64,000 bases of DNA. It comes from Trema orientale. Lineage: Eukaryota > Streptophyta > Magnoliopsida > Rosales > Cannabaceae. This document shows positions 23,790 to 36,163 of this stretch, in pieces. The notes under the pieces are model-generated. The model did not search any database. It was not told the origin of the DNA and saw only the letters and a list, made by a program, of their open reading frames with translations. The position numbers and the translations under genes are program-made. Position 1 is the stretch's first letter. Each line of letters starts with the position of its first letter. Where the stretch lies: contig JXTC01000281.1 in NCBI GenBank assembly GCA_002914845.1, positions 163,972 to 227,971 on the forward strand. The letters run 5' to 3'.

Positions 23790-24438
23790 TTTTTTTAATT
23801 ATAAATATATTTTTTGAACTTTACGTAAATTATATTATATATGACTTGTTTTTTCATGTTCTTTTTTTTAATGTTGTTTTTTCATGCTTTAACTCTCCTA
23901 GCTATGTCTAGATCTTTCATTTTAATCATAGTTTCACAGTCCATTTTTTTTATAATAAGTTTCACAATCTATCTATGTAATACATGCATGCATTTCAAAG
24001 AATTATAGCAATTTTTATAGTTTTAATTTTTAAATTAAGCTAAGCTTCCTTTTAATTTTTCAATGTTTTATACAAAATTTTCATATTTGTTTCCGAAATT
24101 TCTACAGATATATTTTTGTGGATATTTTCTTTATAGAATACCAATGTTTCCACCGAAACTCATATTTTTGTCCTTAACCAAAACTACCGCACAAAATTAA
24201 CCGACATTTTAAAAAAAAATTATTTTCATGTAGGGAAATTGACTTGCACAAATTCGGTATCACGCAGCGGCACCACAAAAAGCGGACTTTTAAAGGAAAT
24301 CAGCAAATGGAGGCCTCACTTTGCTGACAAAAGTTTGACTCCTGGGTTCACTCTTGTTCTTTTCTTCTGCTTTTTCTAAGAAACAAAAGCTTGATATCGT
24401 TTACTATGTATATTTACGGAAAGTTCTAGAAATAGTTT

Positions 24439-24614
24439 CTTTTTTTTTATAATAAAAAAGACGGATGAGATCCTAGTGATGGGTCACTTCCCAGAGTCCT
24501 TATTCGGTTGGTTTCCCAAAAACGATGTGGGGTCTTGAACTCATGACTTCACCTTTCCTAAGTGAGGGAAGACCTTAAGTTTAAGCTCCTTGCCACTTCG
24601 ACCACCCCATTGAG
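24439..24614 (-). mobile_element. tRNA-derived SINE with perfect 17-bp target duplication
   Basis: On the minus strand the element begins CTCAATGGGGTGGTCGAAGTGGC, with a box A-like GTGGTCGAAGTGGCAAGGAG. About 55 bp downstream is a box B-like GAGTTCAAGACCC (cf. GGTTCGAANCC). It ends with TCTTTTTTATTATA followed by an A-run. Both flanks carry AGTTCTAGAAATAGTTT (24422-24438 and 24615-24631), identical over 17 bp. This is the signature of target-primed reverse transcription and a fairly recent insertion. About 176 bp. Confidence 0.85.
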
Positions 24615-24659
24615 AGTTCTAGAAATAGTTTATTACACTTAATGTATACTTATAAATAG

Positions 24660-24744
24660 TTACTACAGACATATAAACAGATTCCTATCAAACGGTTTAT
24701 AAAGGGTGGCCCTACGTAAGAGCGTCCCTACTGTAGCCCTCCCC
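24660..24744. mobile_element. MITE copy 2, truncated
   Basis: The right half matches the MITE at 24778-24937 (ATAAACAGATTCC, ATCAAACGGT, then CGTCCCTACTGTAGCCCTCCCC). The left inverted repeat and the central CGTTATTCCCCACAG piece are missing. It lies 33 bp from copy 3. Confidence 0.7.
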
Positions 24745-24777
24745 TAAATTATAATTTAGTAGTAATTATTTTTTTTT

Positions 24778-24937
24778 GGCGTGTCTACAGTAAAAAACGT
24801 CCCTGCGTAGGGCCCTGTCTATACACCGTTTGATGAGAATCTGTGTATAAACAGATTCCCGTTATTCCCCACAGATTTCCATCAAACGGTGTTTAAAGGG
24901 ACCTTATGTAAGGGACGCCCCTACTGTAGCCCTCTAC
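24778..24937. mobile_element. MITE copy 3
   Basis: Same family as copy 1: GGCGTGTCTACAGTA at the left, GGGCCCTGTCTATACACCG, CAGATTCCCGTTATTCCCCA, and CGCCCCTACTGTAGCCCTCTAC at the right. T-runs flank both ends (T9 at 24769-24777 and at 24938 onward), compatible with a 9-bp duplication but uninformative because of low complexity. Confidence 0.75.
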
Positions 24938-25089
24938 TTTTTTTTTTTTTTGTCCTAAATTTAAATTCTTACTCCCCAACTCAAAAGCCAAAAGCCCAAA
25001 AAAAAAAATTTTAAAAATTAAAAAGGCTTCCAAATCGGTGGTGGATTAATATTAGAATGGTAGGAAGGAGCTTTGGCGAGAAGAGTCTA

Positions 25090-25165
25090 GCTACTACTGA
25101 GCTTATTTATAATTCCAACTACTTGGCCAGAACAGCTTGCTCCACCAAATTTTTCTCTGGTTCCC

Positions 25166-25197
<32 letters not shown>

Positions 25198-26017
25198 TAA
25201 TTCCTACTTATTTCATGCGTCTGAAAAGTTTTTTTTTTTTTTTTCCCCCCTTCAGATTATGTTATTTATGGCATGGTTTTAGCACTACATTGTTACGTTC
25301 GGCCAGCATTGAGTTCTTTAATTCTAAAAAGAAGTAAATTTACTTATGTTCAGGTCTTTTTAACAACCAAAGAAAGTTCCCAACAGGCACATCTTCCAGC
25401 CACTGCACAAACCAAAAACTAATCATTTGAAATTTCCCACTTTTATTGGTAACCCATATTCACTTATTGTTGTTGTAATTGATTTATTATGTTGTTAGCC
25501 ATGTATGTCAACATATTATATCACATATATAAACATGGATAATGACGTAGTAAGTTTCTTAGTTTTGTTGAACAATGACTTGAATTTTGGTTGGAGTTTC
25601 CTTATTGGAAGAACATGAAAAGAAAGGACTCTTATTTTGCCAGCTTACTTGCCTAACTAAGTGTGATACAAGTCCCTAGAACAATACTCCTTTCTTTCTA
25701 AGATCTAACTTTGTTGTATTATCTCTAACAAGCCTCTCAAAATTTTGACTTTGGAACTCGGGTATGTCTTGTTGTTTCGGGTTCTAGTCCTGTTTTTCGA
25801 CCATTATGTTCTCTGCTCTAAGCTCTTGCTCTGTTGTAACTTGTGTCTTCTCCATATTGTTCAGTAATATTTACTTGACTTTTAAAATTTTTGGGGGGAA
25901 AAATAAAAAAGAAAGAAAGAAAGAAAAAGAACCCATCGAAGTGTTTGATAAAATGTCTAAGTGATTGTTTTTCACTAAGGTTTCGTTTTCCATTTCCATT
26001 TTCTTTTAGGACCAGGA
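25090..26017 (+). promoter_or_regulatory. 5' leader exon and leader intron of hydrolase copy B
   Basis: 25125-25165 (CAGAACAGCTTGCTCCACCA, AATTTTTCTCTGGTTC) matches the stretch 32056-32092 in front of copy C (CAGAACAGCAAAGCTCCTCC, AATTTTTCACTGGTTC). This suggests a conserved transcribed leader. A (TC)n tract of about 26 bp follows at 25167-25192. TTCTTTTAG at 26001-26009, just before the ATG, is a likely acceptor for a leader intron. The donor and the transcription start cannot be fixed. Confidence 0.45.
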
Positions 26018-28328
26018 ATGGTCAAGAGAAGTGCTCTAGTTTTGGTTACTTTCTGGCTGTCATGGGCATACCAGGCAACACACCCTCCACCACCTAAAGT
26101 ATGTGGCACACCTGGAGGACCACCCATCACTGCTCCTAGAATAAAGCTTAGAGATGGAAGACACTTGGCCTACAAGGAATATGGTGTTCCAAAAGAAGAG
26201 GCCAAACATAAGATTATCTATGTTCATGGCTTTGCTTCTTGCAGACATGACACAATGATTGCAACAACCCTCTCTCCGGTGCACAATTATATTCCATTCT
26301 TATGAATATGTAGATATGCATGTTTTGAACGTTACCCTTTCTGTAGTGGGAGTTGGCAGACTAGTTGTGTATATAAGTATGTATGAATGTGTGAAAGTGC
26401 TTGTGTGTTTTTTCAAGGGTTGCCCTGTTTCTGTGGACTTGATTTTTTCAGGAAGCTATTGAAGAACTAGGAGTTTACGTGGTCGGAATTGACAGACCTG
26501 GCTATGGAGAAAGTGACCCAGATCCTAACCGGACAGTGAAGAGTTTGGCTTTGGATATAGAGGAGCTGGCTGATCAGTTGAGACTTGGGTCCAAATTTTA
26601 TGTTATGGGATTTTCCATGGGTGGCCAAGTCATATGGAGTTGCCTCAAGTACATCCCCAATAGGTAAGGCAAGGCCAGCCAGTTGTGCTCTATGGTCAAC
26701 GCTTGACATCCATTGTGGAGATTCATAACTTAGGGATCTTTCCAAATCATATGACTATCATGACTATTATATAAATTACTGACTGAAATTGAAAGGTTTC
26801 TAAGAGTAAATACGGCTGAGAAAAGAGCAAACCATTTTTAGATGCATTTACTGAGTTGATCTGCTGAATACAGGTTTGGAGAATGACTGAGTTGATCTGA
26901 TGAATACAGGTTTGGAGAATGAACTGTGCATTTGGCATGTGAGATTGCATGATTTTGAGCATTTAAGCTAGAAACAACAGAAAAGGACATATTTTTGGTA
27001 GATGTGTTTATAGCTTTCAACAAAGAAAGGTGTATGGATTAGTCTAAACCAGAAAAACTACTTTTGAAATTGGTTGTGTTCTTATTCTGCATCGTTGCTA
27101 TTAAGAAATCCCGTGAATGTTTCCTCTTTCCTATTTTATATTGGTATATAATCTATATCTAAACCCCAAGTTCTGAAATTTGTTTAAAATTAGATGATTG
27201 GGATGCTGACAGGCTTGCAGGAGCAGGACTTATCGCTCCTGTGATCAACTATTGGTGGCCATCTTTTCCTGCCAACTTGTCCGCAGATGCCTATTACCAA
27301 CAACCACTAGCTGATCAATGGGCACTGCGAGTTGCTCACTACCTACCATGGCTAACCTACTGGTGGAATACTCAGAAGTGGTTTCCTGCATCCAGCGTTA
27401 TAGCTCAGAAACCTGATGTTTTCTCTCCTCAAGATTTAGAAATTATCAAGAACAGGGTTTCAGTTTCTGATCCTGAGAGGGAAAGATACAAGGTAACTAC
27501 AATCTGAAGCATCACTTGCGCGCTATGACACAAAATATGCTATATAATACATTAAGGAGTTCATCTGATTTTGCAAAATGTTTTGTTTTGTTTTAGAGTG
27601 TTATGTACCGTAAGATTCTTGGGAACAACAAACTTCAAATAGACTCCATGACCTTAGTTTCCTACTACCATGTATTTTCTATTCGGCCTGTAGCATATGC
27701 CTGAAACATAGATGAGGTTATAGCTGGTTTTGAACGGTTATCTAAGTATTTAGCTTTGTCTCTGTGGTTCACCTTGTGCAGTCCCCCTTGAGGTGAACTA
27801 ATTGAGACCAAAAAGGAAAAGCCAAATGACAGAATACCTACTACATGGATGATTATGAAAATAATCTCATCCAAACTAAAGTTTGTTTTTTTTCGAAATG
27901 AGTTCTGCATGATTAGGAGCAATATACTAGATACTTATTATGAATGGATGTGAGAAAATGTCTAATGTCGTAAAGATGATCTTTTCTTTTCTTTTTTTTT
28001 TTTTTTTTTCTCCTTTCTTTCCTCTGCACAGTTGCAAGTCAAACAGCAAGGAGACTACGAGTCCTTGCATCGAGACCTAAGGATTGGATTCGGGACTTGG
28101 GAATTTGGTCCCGTGGATCTCAATAACCCTTTTTCTAACATGGAAGGCTCTGTCCATCTATGGCAGGGTGATGAAGATAGGCTTGTCCCAGTTACTCTGC
28201 AACGCTATATTGCTAATAAACTTCCATGGATTCACTACCATGAATTACCAGGTGCAGGACATATGTTTCCGTATGCCAAGGGAATAAGTGAAGCTATAAT
28301 GAGGGAGTTCCTAATTGGGGGGAAGTAG
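26018..28328 (+). CDS. Alpha/beta-hydrolase, intact copy B (349 aa)
   Basis: Four coding exons: 26018-26278, 26452-26663, 27213-27492 and 28032-28328. All junctions are GT-AG and the phases agree, giving 349 codons plus TAG. An N-terminal hydrophobic stretch (ALVLVTFWLSWAYQA, residues 6-20) could be a membrane anchor or signal. A proline-rich PPPPKVCGTPGGPP follows. The hydrolase core has HGFASCRHD (oxyanion region), the nucleophile elbow GFSMGG with Ser142, the acid in QGDEDRLVP (Asp300) and the base in LPGAGH (His328). This is the plant family around Arabidopsis At1g74300/At2g36290-like proteins; the substrate is unknown. It shares exon sizes exactly with copy C. Intron 2 has a short tandem duplication (about 26850-26915, GAGTTGATCTG...TTTGGAGAATG). 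The complete triad argues for a working enzyme. Confidence 0.9.
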
Positions 28329-29373
28329 TTTGCTTTGGCTATAGAAAAGCAATTCTTTTTCTTTTTCACTCTCTTTCAAGCTTGAAATTTGTCATCAGTT
28401 GTTGTATGACCATTTTATCAAACCAAAACTGCATTCTAGTAAAAGTTAGATTACTTCGCCTTCCTTTCTAGGTCTTCTTAGTCTTTGTTATGGATTTCTT
28501 TTACTAACAAGAGCAATAACAAAGAAAACAAAGTAAGTACACACATGAATTTAATGTTGCTTCCCTTAACATGACAGTTATTTCCACTTTCAGCCATGGT
28601 AGGTTTTTACTATATAATAAAAGAAGCACAAAAAAAAAAAAAAAAAATCTCACAGTTCATGATCGCCATCCCCATCTGTGCTTGACGATCTGTTTCAGTA
28701 AAATTGGGCTCCAACGCAACAAGCAGTATCAAGATTAAAAAGTGGAGTTCATTCTGTTTCAAATGACAGCAACCCAATACAAGATTGGTCAAAACGGAGG
28801 ATATAATGCAAATGCTGCACTAGCATAGCATTACCACTTTTAACAAATCATGATATGAAATCCCATTTGACCGTTGTAAGCGAGACCTGCTCTTATTACA
28901 TCATGAAGTCAAAAAGAAGTTGTATGGAAAATAAAAGAACTCAATTGAGGCGTTTTAATTCAGAATGAGGGCTTAGTTGCTCTATTAAGGAGTTGAGAAA
29001 GTAGATAATGGAAATGACTTGAGACACAAGAAACTATAGTTGATTGTAAGAGCATCTATCTAGTCACAACTCACAAGTGAAAGATTCCCATTGCTCATAC
29101 CACATAATTATCAAGAAACAGTTTTGCATGATAGAATAGCATAAAAGATTATTTTGCATAAAAGCTATTAGATGCCACTAGAGAAATTCTTCATTGTTTT
29201 GTTCTTCTTCTTTTTCCGCTTGAAGTTTGTTTGTTTCTTTTTGTTTTTGTTTTTTTCTATTTTTTCCTATTAAGAAAATTGTCTGTTAAAGCATGGCATG
29301 AAATGAAATGAAATAAATCAAGGCCTTTGTTAATTTGAGTTCGAGTGGAGACAGGATACACACCTTTTCCCAT
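28329..29373. other. 3' flank of copy B, duplicated downstream of copy C
   Basis: 3' untranslated region and flank of copy B. From about 28780 to 29200 it resembles 35095-35510 (ACTAGCATAGCATTACCACT versus GTAGTAGCATAGTATTACTA; TAGTCACAACTCACAAGTGA versus TAGTCACAACTCACAAGTAA). The tandem duplication therefore extends well beyond the genes. No separate gene. Confidence 0.6.
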
Positions 29374-29374
29374 A

Positions 29375-29729
29375 GGGATAACTGCAAAAAAATATCCTCA
29401 TGTTTGGATGTTATGCAATTTAAACTCTGAAGTTTGGATTCTGCAAAATAATACCCTGAGATTACAAATTTCTGAAAATTAATACCCTATGTTGATTTTT
29501 AATTGATAAAATACAATAATATTCTAAAAATTAAGATGAATAATATGAATTAATCTAGTTTTAATGGAGGATATTATTATTTTTTTATTCTTAAAATTGG
29601 TTAAAAAATCTGTCAAGAGTATTAATTTTTAGAAATTCTTAATCTCAGGGTATTATTTTGCAGAGTCCAAACTTCAGGGTTTAATTTATAGAACACCCAA
29701 ACTTCAAGGTATTTTTTTGCAATTATCCC
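29375..29729. mobile_element. Foldback element with 19/20 terminal repeats
   Basis: Left end GGGATAACTGCAAAAAAATA; the right end reverse-complements to GGGATAATTGCAAAAAAATA. The arms consist of phrases of the kind GTTTGGATTCTGCAAAATAATACCCTGAG and their inverse. Flanks TTTCCCATA (29366-29374) and TTCCCCATA (29730-29738) match at 8 of 9. 355 bp, no ORF. Confidence 0.75.
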
Positions 29730-29892
29730 TTCCCCATATCCTGATCAGCCGATGGAATGGACCAAGCTATATTATAAAGCAATTTCCAATAGGGAAAAAA
29801 AGTAATAAGCTTTTTCTACAAAAGAACAGTAAGTTTTCCTTTTGGAAAAATGTTGTGGCCAACTTCCATGGCACTTTTATTTATGAAAAATT

Positions 29893-30168
29893 TAGGTAGA
29901 TGACCAAAATTTTAAATTTGATTAAGTAGATGTCCACTTTTAAAATTTTATAGCTAAATATCCAGGTATATATATTTTTACACTTGGTAGATACGTATAT
30001 TTACCAATTTTAGTTACTGTCCTAAAATGTACTGGGTATATAATTTTTTATACTTAGTATATAAAATTTTACACTTAGTATATATGCATATATACCGGAC
30101 ATTTTGCTATAACATTTGACAAAGGGACATTTACTGAAATTGGGCCCAAAATTTGGTCATATCTCTAT
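29893..30168. mobile_element. Foldback element, ends eroded
   Basis: The left arm reads TAGGTAGATGACCAAAATTT then GTAGATGTCCACTTTTAAAA and TATAGCTAAATATCC. The right arm is the inverse (GGACATTTTGCTATAACATT, GGGACATTTACTGAAATTGG, AAATTTGGTCATATCTCTA). No clear target duplication. Confidence 0.5.
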
Positions 30169-31979
30169 AAGCCCCTTTTTTTATCTATCCATCCTTTAGA
30201 CGAATGAAAATTATATAGTTAGCAACAAAATGCAATCATTTCATATGAGACCAAAGAAATTAAAAATTATGTTTATCCCTTTTCAAAAAAAAAAAAAAAA
30301 AATTTATCCAAGTAGCCAAATATAGGCTCATTTGGGATTGATTATGGCTTTTAACTTTTAAAAACGATTAGTGAAAAAAAAGGGGATTGGAAGGGCGTTT
30401 GGCAAGTTCCTACTTTAATTTGGTTAGCAGATTCTAAAAGTTGCTGTGTAACCACCGAGTTAAGCAGATTTTGAGAAGCATGGTAACGGTTGCTTTTCAA
30501 AGTTCATTTTGCTTTTATAATACAAATTGCTTAAAATATCACTTTACAGCACATATAATCTATAATTTACTAAACACTTATATGCTGCTTTTAAACAAAT
30601 AGCAATTTTGTAGATTAAATTTGCCAAACATCTAGATCTTTTTTTCCATACTGTTTTTTGCTCACAATACTGTTATAGCAGGTTTACAGCACGGTTGCAG
30701 CAATATCAAACTGGCTTATAATACAGAGGCAATTTTTGACTAGTTGTGTTAAAAGGAGAAATTTGAAACAAAAAAATATATATATTAATAAATTTAAAGA
30801 TTTATTTTATAATTTCTTGAAATACAATACATCTTTAGTCCCAAAAAAAAAAAAAATCCAGTACCCAAATGGAGACTGAACAGACTAAAACCACCTGCAA
30901 ATACTTTTGTGGATCAAAAATGTTAAACTATCTTTGTTCAATGTTTTGCTAATAATATTTTAGACAAAAATAAAAGAAAACACATGTTTCCATGGTCTAA
31001 TAATGTCAGACTAAGTGCCCAAATATTAGGTATATTTTTAGAAAGAATAATGTTATGGAACACCTTAAGATATCTTGTACCACATGAGAAGTTATTTTTT
31101 ATTGAATAATTGTAATTAATAAACTGGGTCAGATAGGGCTATACCTAAAGTGTCATTTCATCTTCATTAAGAAACTAGTACCTCATGTGTTACTTACTCA
31201 TTCAGAAAATGTGGCCCCGAAATCAAATTAAAGAGATGGTCGCATTCTTTTGAATTCTCTCTCCCTGTCCCGACATGCTAATCATTTGAGTCTTTCACAA
31301 CAAATTAAACTCCAAATTTTTTTACTTCGGTCCTTAGAGTATTAAGAGTGTTACTAAACCAGTCATATATAAGCGTTTTCAATATATTCATTTTTCTACT
31401 ACTCCATTCATGTTCAAATGTCCTTAGCCTATATTTGTGGATATATATGAAATAAATAAAACAAAGAGGTATATACATGTCTCACGTACTCATATTTTAA
31501 ATAATTCATGAACCAAAATGACAATTTTAAATGTAGGACCAAAATAAAACTTTATCAATAGTTTAGGGACCAATAAAGTCATAAACTGTGAAGAAAATGT
31601 AAACAAATATCCTATACGAAAATGGACATAACTTATAAAATGGACATCATAAAATGTACATGCCAAATGAAATGTGACCATAAACACAATAACAATTTAG
31701 GAAATTCTATTGTTTACACTTGAAATAATGCGTACATACGACGAAATTTAGTGAAAATTTATGGATGTTTACTACTGTAGTCTACCGAACACAATCAATC
31801 ACCTCTGTTTTCACTTGGGCACTTCTTTTGAGTTTGGTGACATTAGTTCAACAAATTCCTTAGTACCGGTAGATAAATATTGACTATACCACGCAGCCGC
31901 CCCAAGAGAATTCTTGATGAAAAGCAGAAAATGGAGACCAATCCATTAAAGTCACAAATTTTGACTTGATATGGTTATT
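30169..31979. other. Intergenic DNA between copies B and C
   Basis: AT-rich, no gene. 30322-30715 starts GGCTCATTTGGGATTG and ends CAATATCAAACTGGC, weakly inverted, and may be an old hAT-type MITE. No target duplication is visible. The rest is featureless apart from A-runs. Confidence 0.35.
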
Positions 31980-32552
31980 TGGTTACTTGAAATAAATCTT
32001 TATCATATGCTTTCTTGAATAAGATTCTATAATATGCTCCTTTGAAGCTACTTCAGCAGAACAGCAAAGCTCCTCCAAATTTTTCACTGGTTCTCCACAC
32101 CCTTGCGTTTAAATCCATTTCTAGTTTTCCTTATTCATCATAATCTCACAACATTCCTATTTATCAGGTTTCTGACTCTGTGTCTGAATTTGAGGATGCT
32201 TCTTTACTTTCTTGTTCTGATTTATATTATTCATGAGCTTTATCTATAGCATGGTTTTAGTAGTACTACATTCTGTTTCTGTTTGCTCAGCTAGCACTGT
32301 AGGTGTTGATATAGCTAAAACTACGTAAACTTGAGTTTTTGTCTTGTAACTAGGCACATCTTCCAGCCACACACTAAAAAGCCCATTTGACAGTTTTCCA
32401 TAGAGTTATAAGCAAAAGTAGATTTTTTTGCAGAATTTATTAGCGAGAACCCCATCAAAATGTTCGATCAAATGTCTACGCAATTTTCTGTTATTAACTT
32501 AATTCTGACTACAGATGCACTTTTCATTGACATTCTCTTTCAGGGGTAGGAA

Positions 32553-34894
32553 ATGTCAAAGAGAATCGCTCTAGTTTTGGTCTTTGTTTTGCTGTCATGG
32601 GCATACCAGGCAATACGCCCTCCTCCACCTAAAATATGTGGCTCCCCTGGAGGACCACCCATCACTGCTCCCAGAATAAAGCTTAGGGATGGAAGATATT
32701 TGGCCTACAAGGAATATGGTGTTCCGAAAGAAGCAGCCAAGTATAAGATTATCTTTGTTCATGCCTTTGGCTCTAGCAGACATGACGCAGTGGTTGCAAC
32801 AGCCGTCTCTCCGGTACTCAAATCATATAGTTGTTATGGATGTATATAGATATTTGATTGTTACCCTTTATAGTAGACATGGTCTTCTTAGGAATTTAAT
32901 CATGAACTTGGGTTTTATGTGGTGGGATTTAACCGACTTGGTGTATGTATGGTAGGTATGTGCATGTGTATTACGTATTTGTGTGTGTTTTTAAGGGTTG
33001 CCCTCTTATGGTGAACATGATCTTCTCAGGAAGCTATCGAAGAACTAGGAGTTTATGTAGTGGGATTTGACAGACCAGGCTATGGAGAAAGTGACCCGGA
33101 TCCTAAACGAACAATGAAGAGTTTGGCTTTGGATATAGAAGAGCTTGCTGATCAGTTGGGACTTGGATCCAAATTCTATGTAATTGGATATTCCATGGGT
33201 GGCCAGATCATATGGGGTTGCCTTAAGTATATCCCCAACAGGTAAGGCATGGCAAGTTATGCTTTATGGTAAACATCCATTGTGGAAATTGGAAACTAAG
33301 CTTCTCTCCGTGTTATATGGCAATCATGATTGTAATTATAGATTAGTGATCTGCACTGAAAAGTTTCTAAGAGTAAATATGAGTGAGAAAAAAGCAAACC
33401 ATTTTTAAATACATTTGCAAATTTGATTTTTCTGAATACAGGTCTTGACAATGTTGCAATAGGTATGTATACACTCATAAAAAATAAAAATGATCATTTA
33501 ATCTAGAAATAATTTAAAAAGATGTAATTTTGTAGGCGTGTTTATGGTGTTTACAGAGTGAAAAGGAGAAAGGTGACTGGATTAGCCTCAACTGTAAAAA
33601 CTACATCTGAAATTGGATTATAGGTGTTACTCTGTATTGTTACTAATATGAAAACTTGGGGAATAAATTCTCTTAGTCTATAATCTTTACATGACGCCCA
33701 AATTATGAAATTTGCTTGAAATAAGATGTTTGGGATGTTGACAGGCTTGCAGGAGCAGGACTACTCACTCCTGTGATTAACTACTGGTGGCCATCTTTTC
33801 CTGCCAACTTGTCCAGAGACGCCTATTACCAACAACCACCGGAGGATCAATGGACACTTAGAGTTACTCACTACTTACCCTGGCTAACCTATTGGTGGAA
33901 CACTCAGAAGTTGTTTCCCGCGTCCAGCGTTGTAGCTCAAAAACCTGATATGTTCTCTCCTCAAGATTTAGAAATTATCAAGAACATGCTTTCAGTTGCT
34001 GGTCCCGATAGGGAAACATACAAGGTACTTGACTACAGTTTGAATTATCAGTTACAGGCTAAGACAAACTATGGGCACCCTAAAAGAAGCCGTAACACAT
34101 TATGTTGCATTAGCTACATAATTTCATGCCATTCGACTAAATGTTATGTGCTGTAAGATTCTTGGTTAAAGCAAACATCATTGAGACATCACAACCTTGG
34201 TTGCCTAACAAACTTGTAAAATCATGTCCACCCTGGATTTTATAGATAGCATTTCATGAAGTACAGCTCATTTAGCTTCATCTTTGTTGTTCACCTTGTG
34301 CGGTATCCTATTTGTTAACTAATTGGGATAGAATAGGAAAAGCCCAAGGATGCATGGTGACGAAATATTCCTGCCCACATTAAGTTCCGTTTCTGTGGGA
34401 ATGAGTTTGCACATTGAGAGTACTAGATACTTGCTTTGAGTGATGAGTGCATCAAGGAAATGTCATTATCAAGCACGTTTTGATAATGGCAGTTGTTTTT
34501 TGTTGTAGTAACTTAGGCCTAAGGCCTAATGCCATGAGTAATTCTAGTTCAGATGTTCAATGTTCTTAAATATGTTCTTTTCCTTTCTTCTGCGCAGCAG
34601 CAGGTCAAACAGCAAGGAGAATTCGAGTCCATCCATCGAGACATGAGAATTGGATTTGGGACTTGGGAATTTGATCCTACGGATCTCAACAACCCTTTTC
34701 CTAACAATGAAGGCTCTGTCCATCTATGGCAGGGTGATGAAGATAGGCTCGTCCCAGTTACGCTGCAACGCTATATTGCAAATAAACTTCCATGGATTCA
34801 CTACCATGAATTACCGGGTGCTGGACACTTGTTTCCGCTTGCCAAGGGAATGAGTGAGGCTATGTTGAAGGAATTTCTAACTGGGGAGAAGTAG
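32553..34894 (+). CDS. Alpha/beta-hydrolase, intact copy C (349 aa)
   Basis: Four coding exons: 32553-32813, 33030-33241, 33745-34024 and 34598-34894, all GT-AG, 349 codons plus TAG. A hydrophobic N-terminus (ALVLVFVLLSWAYQA) is followed by PPPPKICGSPGGPP. The catalytic set is Ser142 in GYSMGG, Asp300 in QGDEDRLVP and His328 in LPGAGH. The oxyanion strand reads HAFGSSRHD, where the usual HG dipeptide is HA; copy B has HG. Exon 4 is preceded by CAGCAGCAG, so the acceptor is ambiguous by one or two codons; the first AG keeps the same length as copy B. Transcription probably starts near 32040-32060, with a leader intron ending at TCTTTCAG (32536-32543) just before the ATG. The substrate is unknown. 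Confidence 0.9.
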
Positions 34895-36163
34895 CCTACT
34901 AAGGAAAAGTTCTTTTATTTTCCTTTGTTGGCCTTCGTTTAGCTTCGAAATTAGCTGCCACCATATAGTGTATCACTTTATCAAACCCAAATTCATATAG
35001 AGCTGTTGCGGTAAAATAAAATCTTCATAGATGCAGAAATAATATGAACTTGTTTGTCTCAAGTTTGAAATATTTGAAGTACAAAAGACAAGTGAAAACT
35101 CTCAAGGAAACTGAATACAAAATTGGTAAAAGTGGGGGATATGCATGTGCTGTAGTAGCATAGTATTACTACTTATGAGAGATCCTGATAATTTATATCC
35201 CAAGCCACTTGTGTACGTGAACTGTGTAGTTATTATAGAATGGAGTCAGCAAAATATTTATGGAAAGGAAAGAAAATTAAGGTACAGGAGAGAGAAAACT
35301 CTTGTTATTGTAAATTATATGAAGTCTTGGGTTCTTTTCTACGGAGTTGAGAACAAGATAATGGAAATGGGTTGGTGGAAAACAATGTAGTCACAACTCA
35401 CAAGTAAAATATTCTCACTGCCCATATTATGAAGATACAGTATAGCATAATACAGAAGCACAACAAGGTATTACTTTCATAAACGAGATGACACTAGAAA
35501 TGCTCTCTTATTTTATTTTGAAAAAAAAAAAAAAAGGATCATCAGCCAATAGCAATAGGAATTTTAAAAGCTGAAACATGACATGAAGTCTTTCAAAGCA
35601 TTTGCATTGTTAGTAGTAGTAGTACTAGTATTCTGCAAGTCCTTTACCTTTACTCACTCTATTACTCTGTTGCCAAGTACATAGAAAAACAACTTAAATT
35701 TGGAGGAAGGGAAACATTGTGAACTTCAGAGCTCTTTACTTGATTGATGGACTGGCAGCAGGTGTAACAGATACTCAGGTCAATTCTGTTTCAACTGCTT
35801 ATACCAACTAAAAGAAGTTTCGTTGTAGCTGTTGGATTGGCGATGATATAACAGTCTAGATCAAAATTCATCACTTTAAGATAAGAATTGAAAGCCGAGT
35901 AAAAACACAACACCACTTAAGGAACAATGAAATTCTCATTCATTTATTTGTCAAAGACGATGGAGAGTACAAAATCGCAAAATTAGATTAAAAGAGCAAA
36001 ACGATAAAGTTACAAATACATGACTAGAGGAGCACAAGCAATTTGTGAGGAACTCAGGTAAACCATAAAAGGAGCATCTGAATGAGCTACTTCATGCTCA
36101 CTGTGACATTTGCCTTGACTTGAGAATGAGGAGTTCAACCACTAGGAAATAATGCTTTTAGAC
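34895..36163. other. Convergent 3' flanks of copy C and MVD
   Basis: The first 600 bases are the 3' flank of copy C, similar to the flank of copy B (see 28329-29373). 35521-35535 is an A-run and (TAG)n-like repeats lie near 35610-35630. Copy C (+) and MVD (-) converge here, so both polyadenylation regions lie in this interval. No additional ORF is convincing. Confidence 0.45.

Noticed and set aside
35145..35390. 81-codon ORF downstream of hydrolase copy C
   Set aside because: Lies in the duplicated 3' flank; the corresponding flank of copy B has no such frame.
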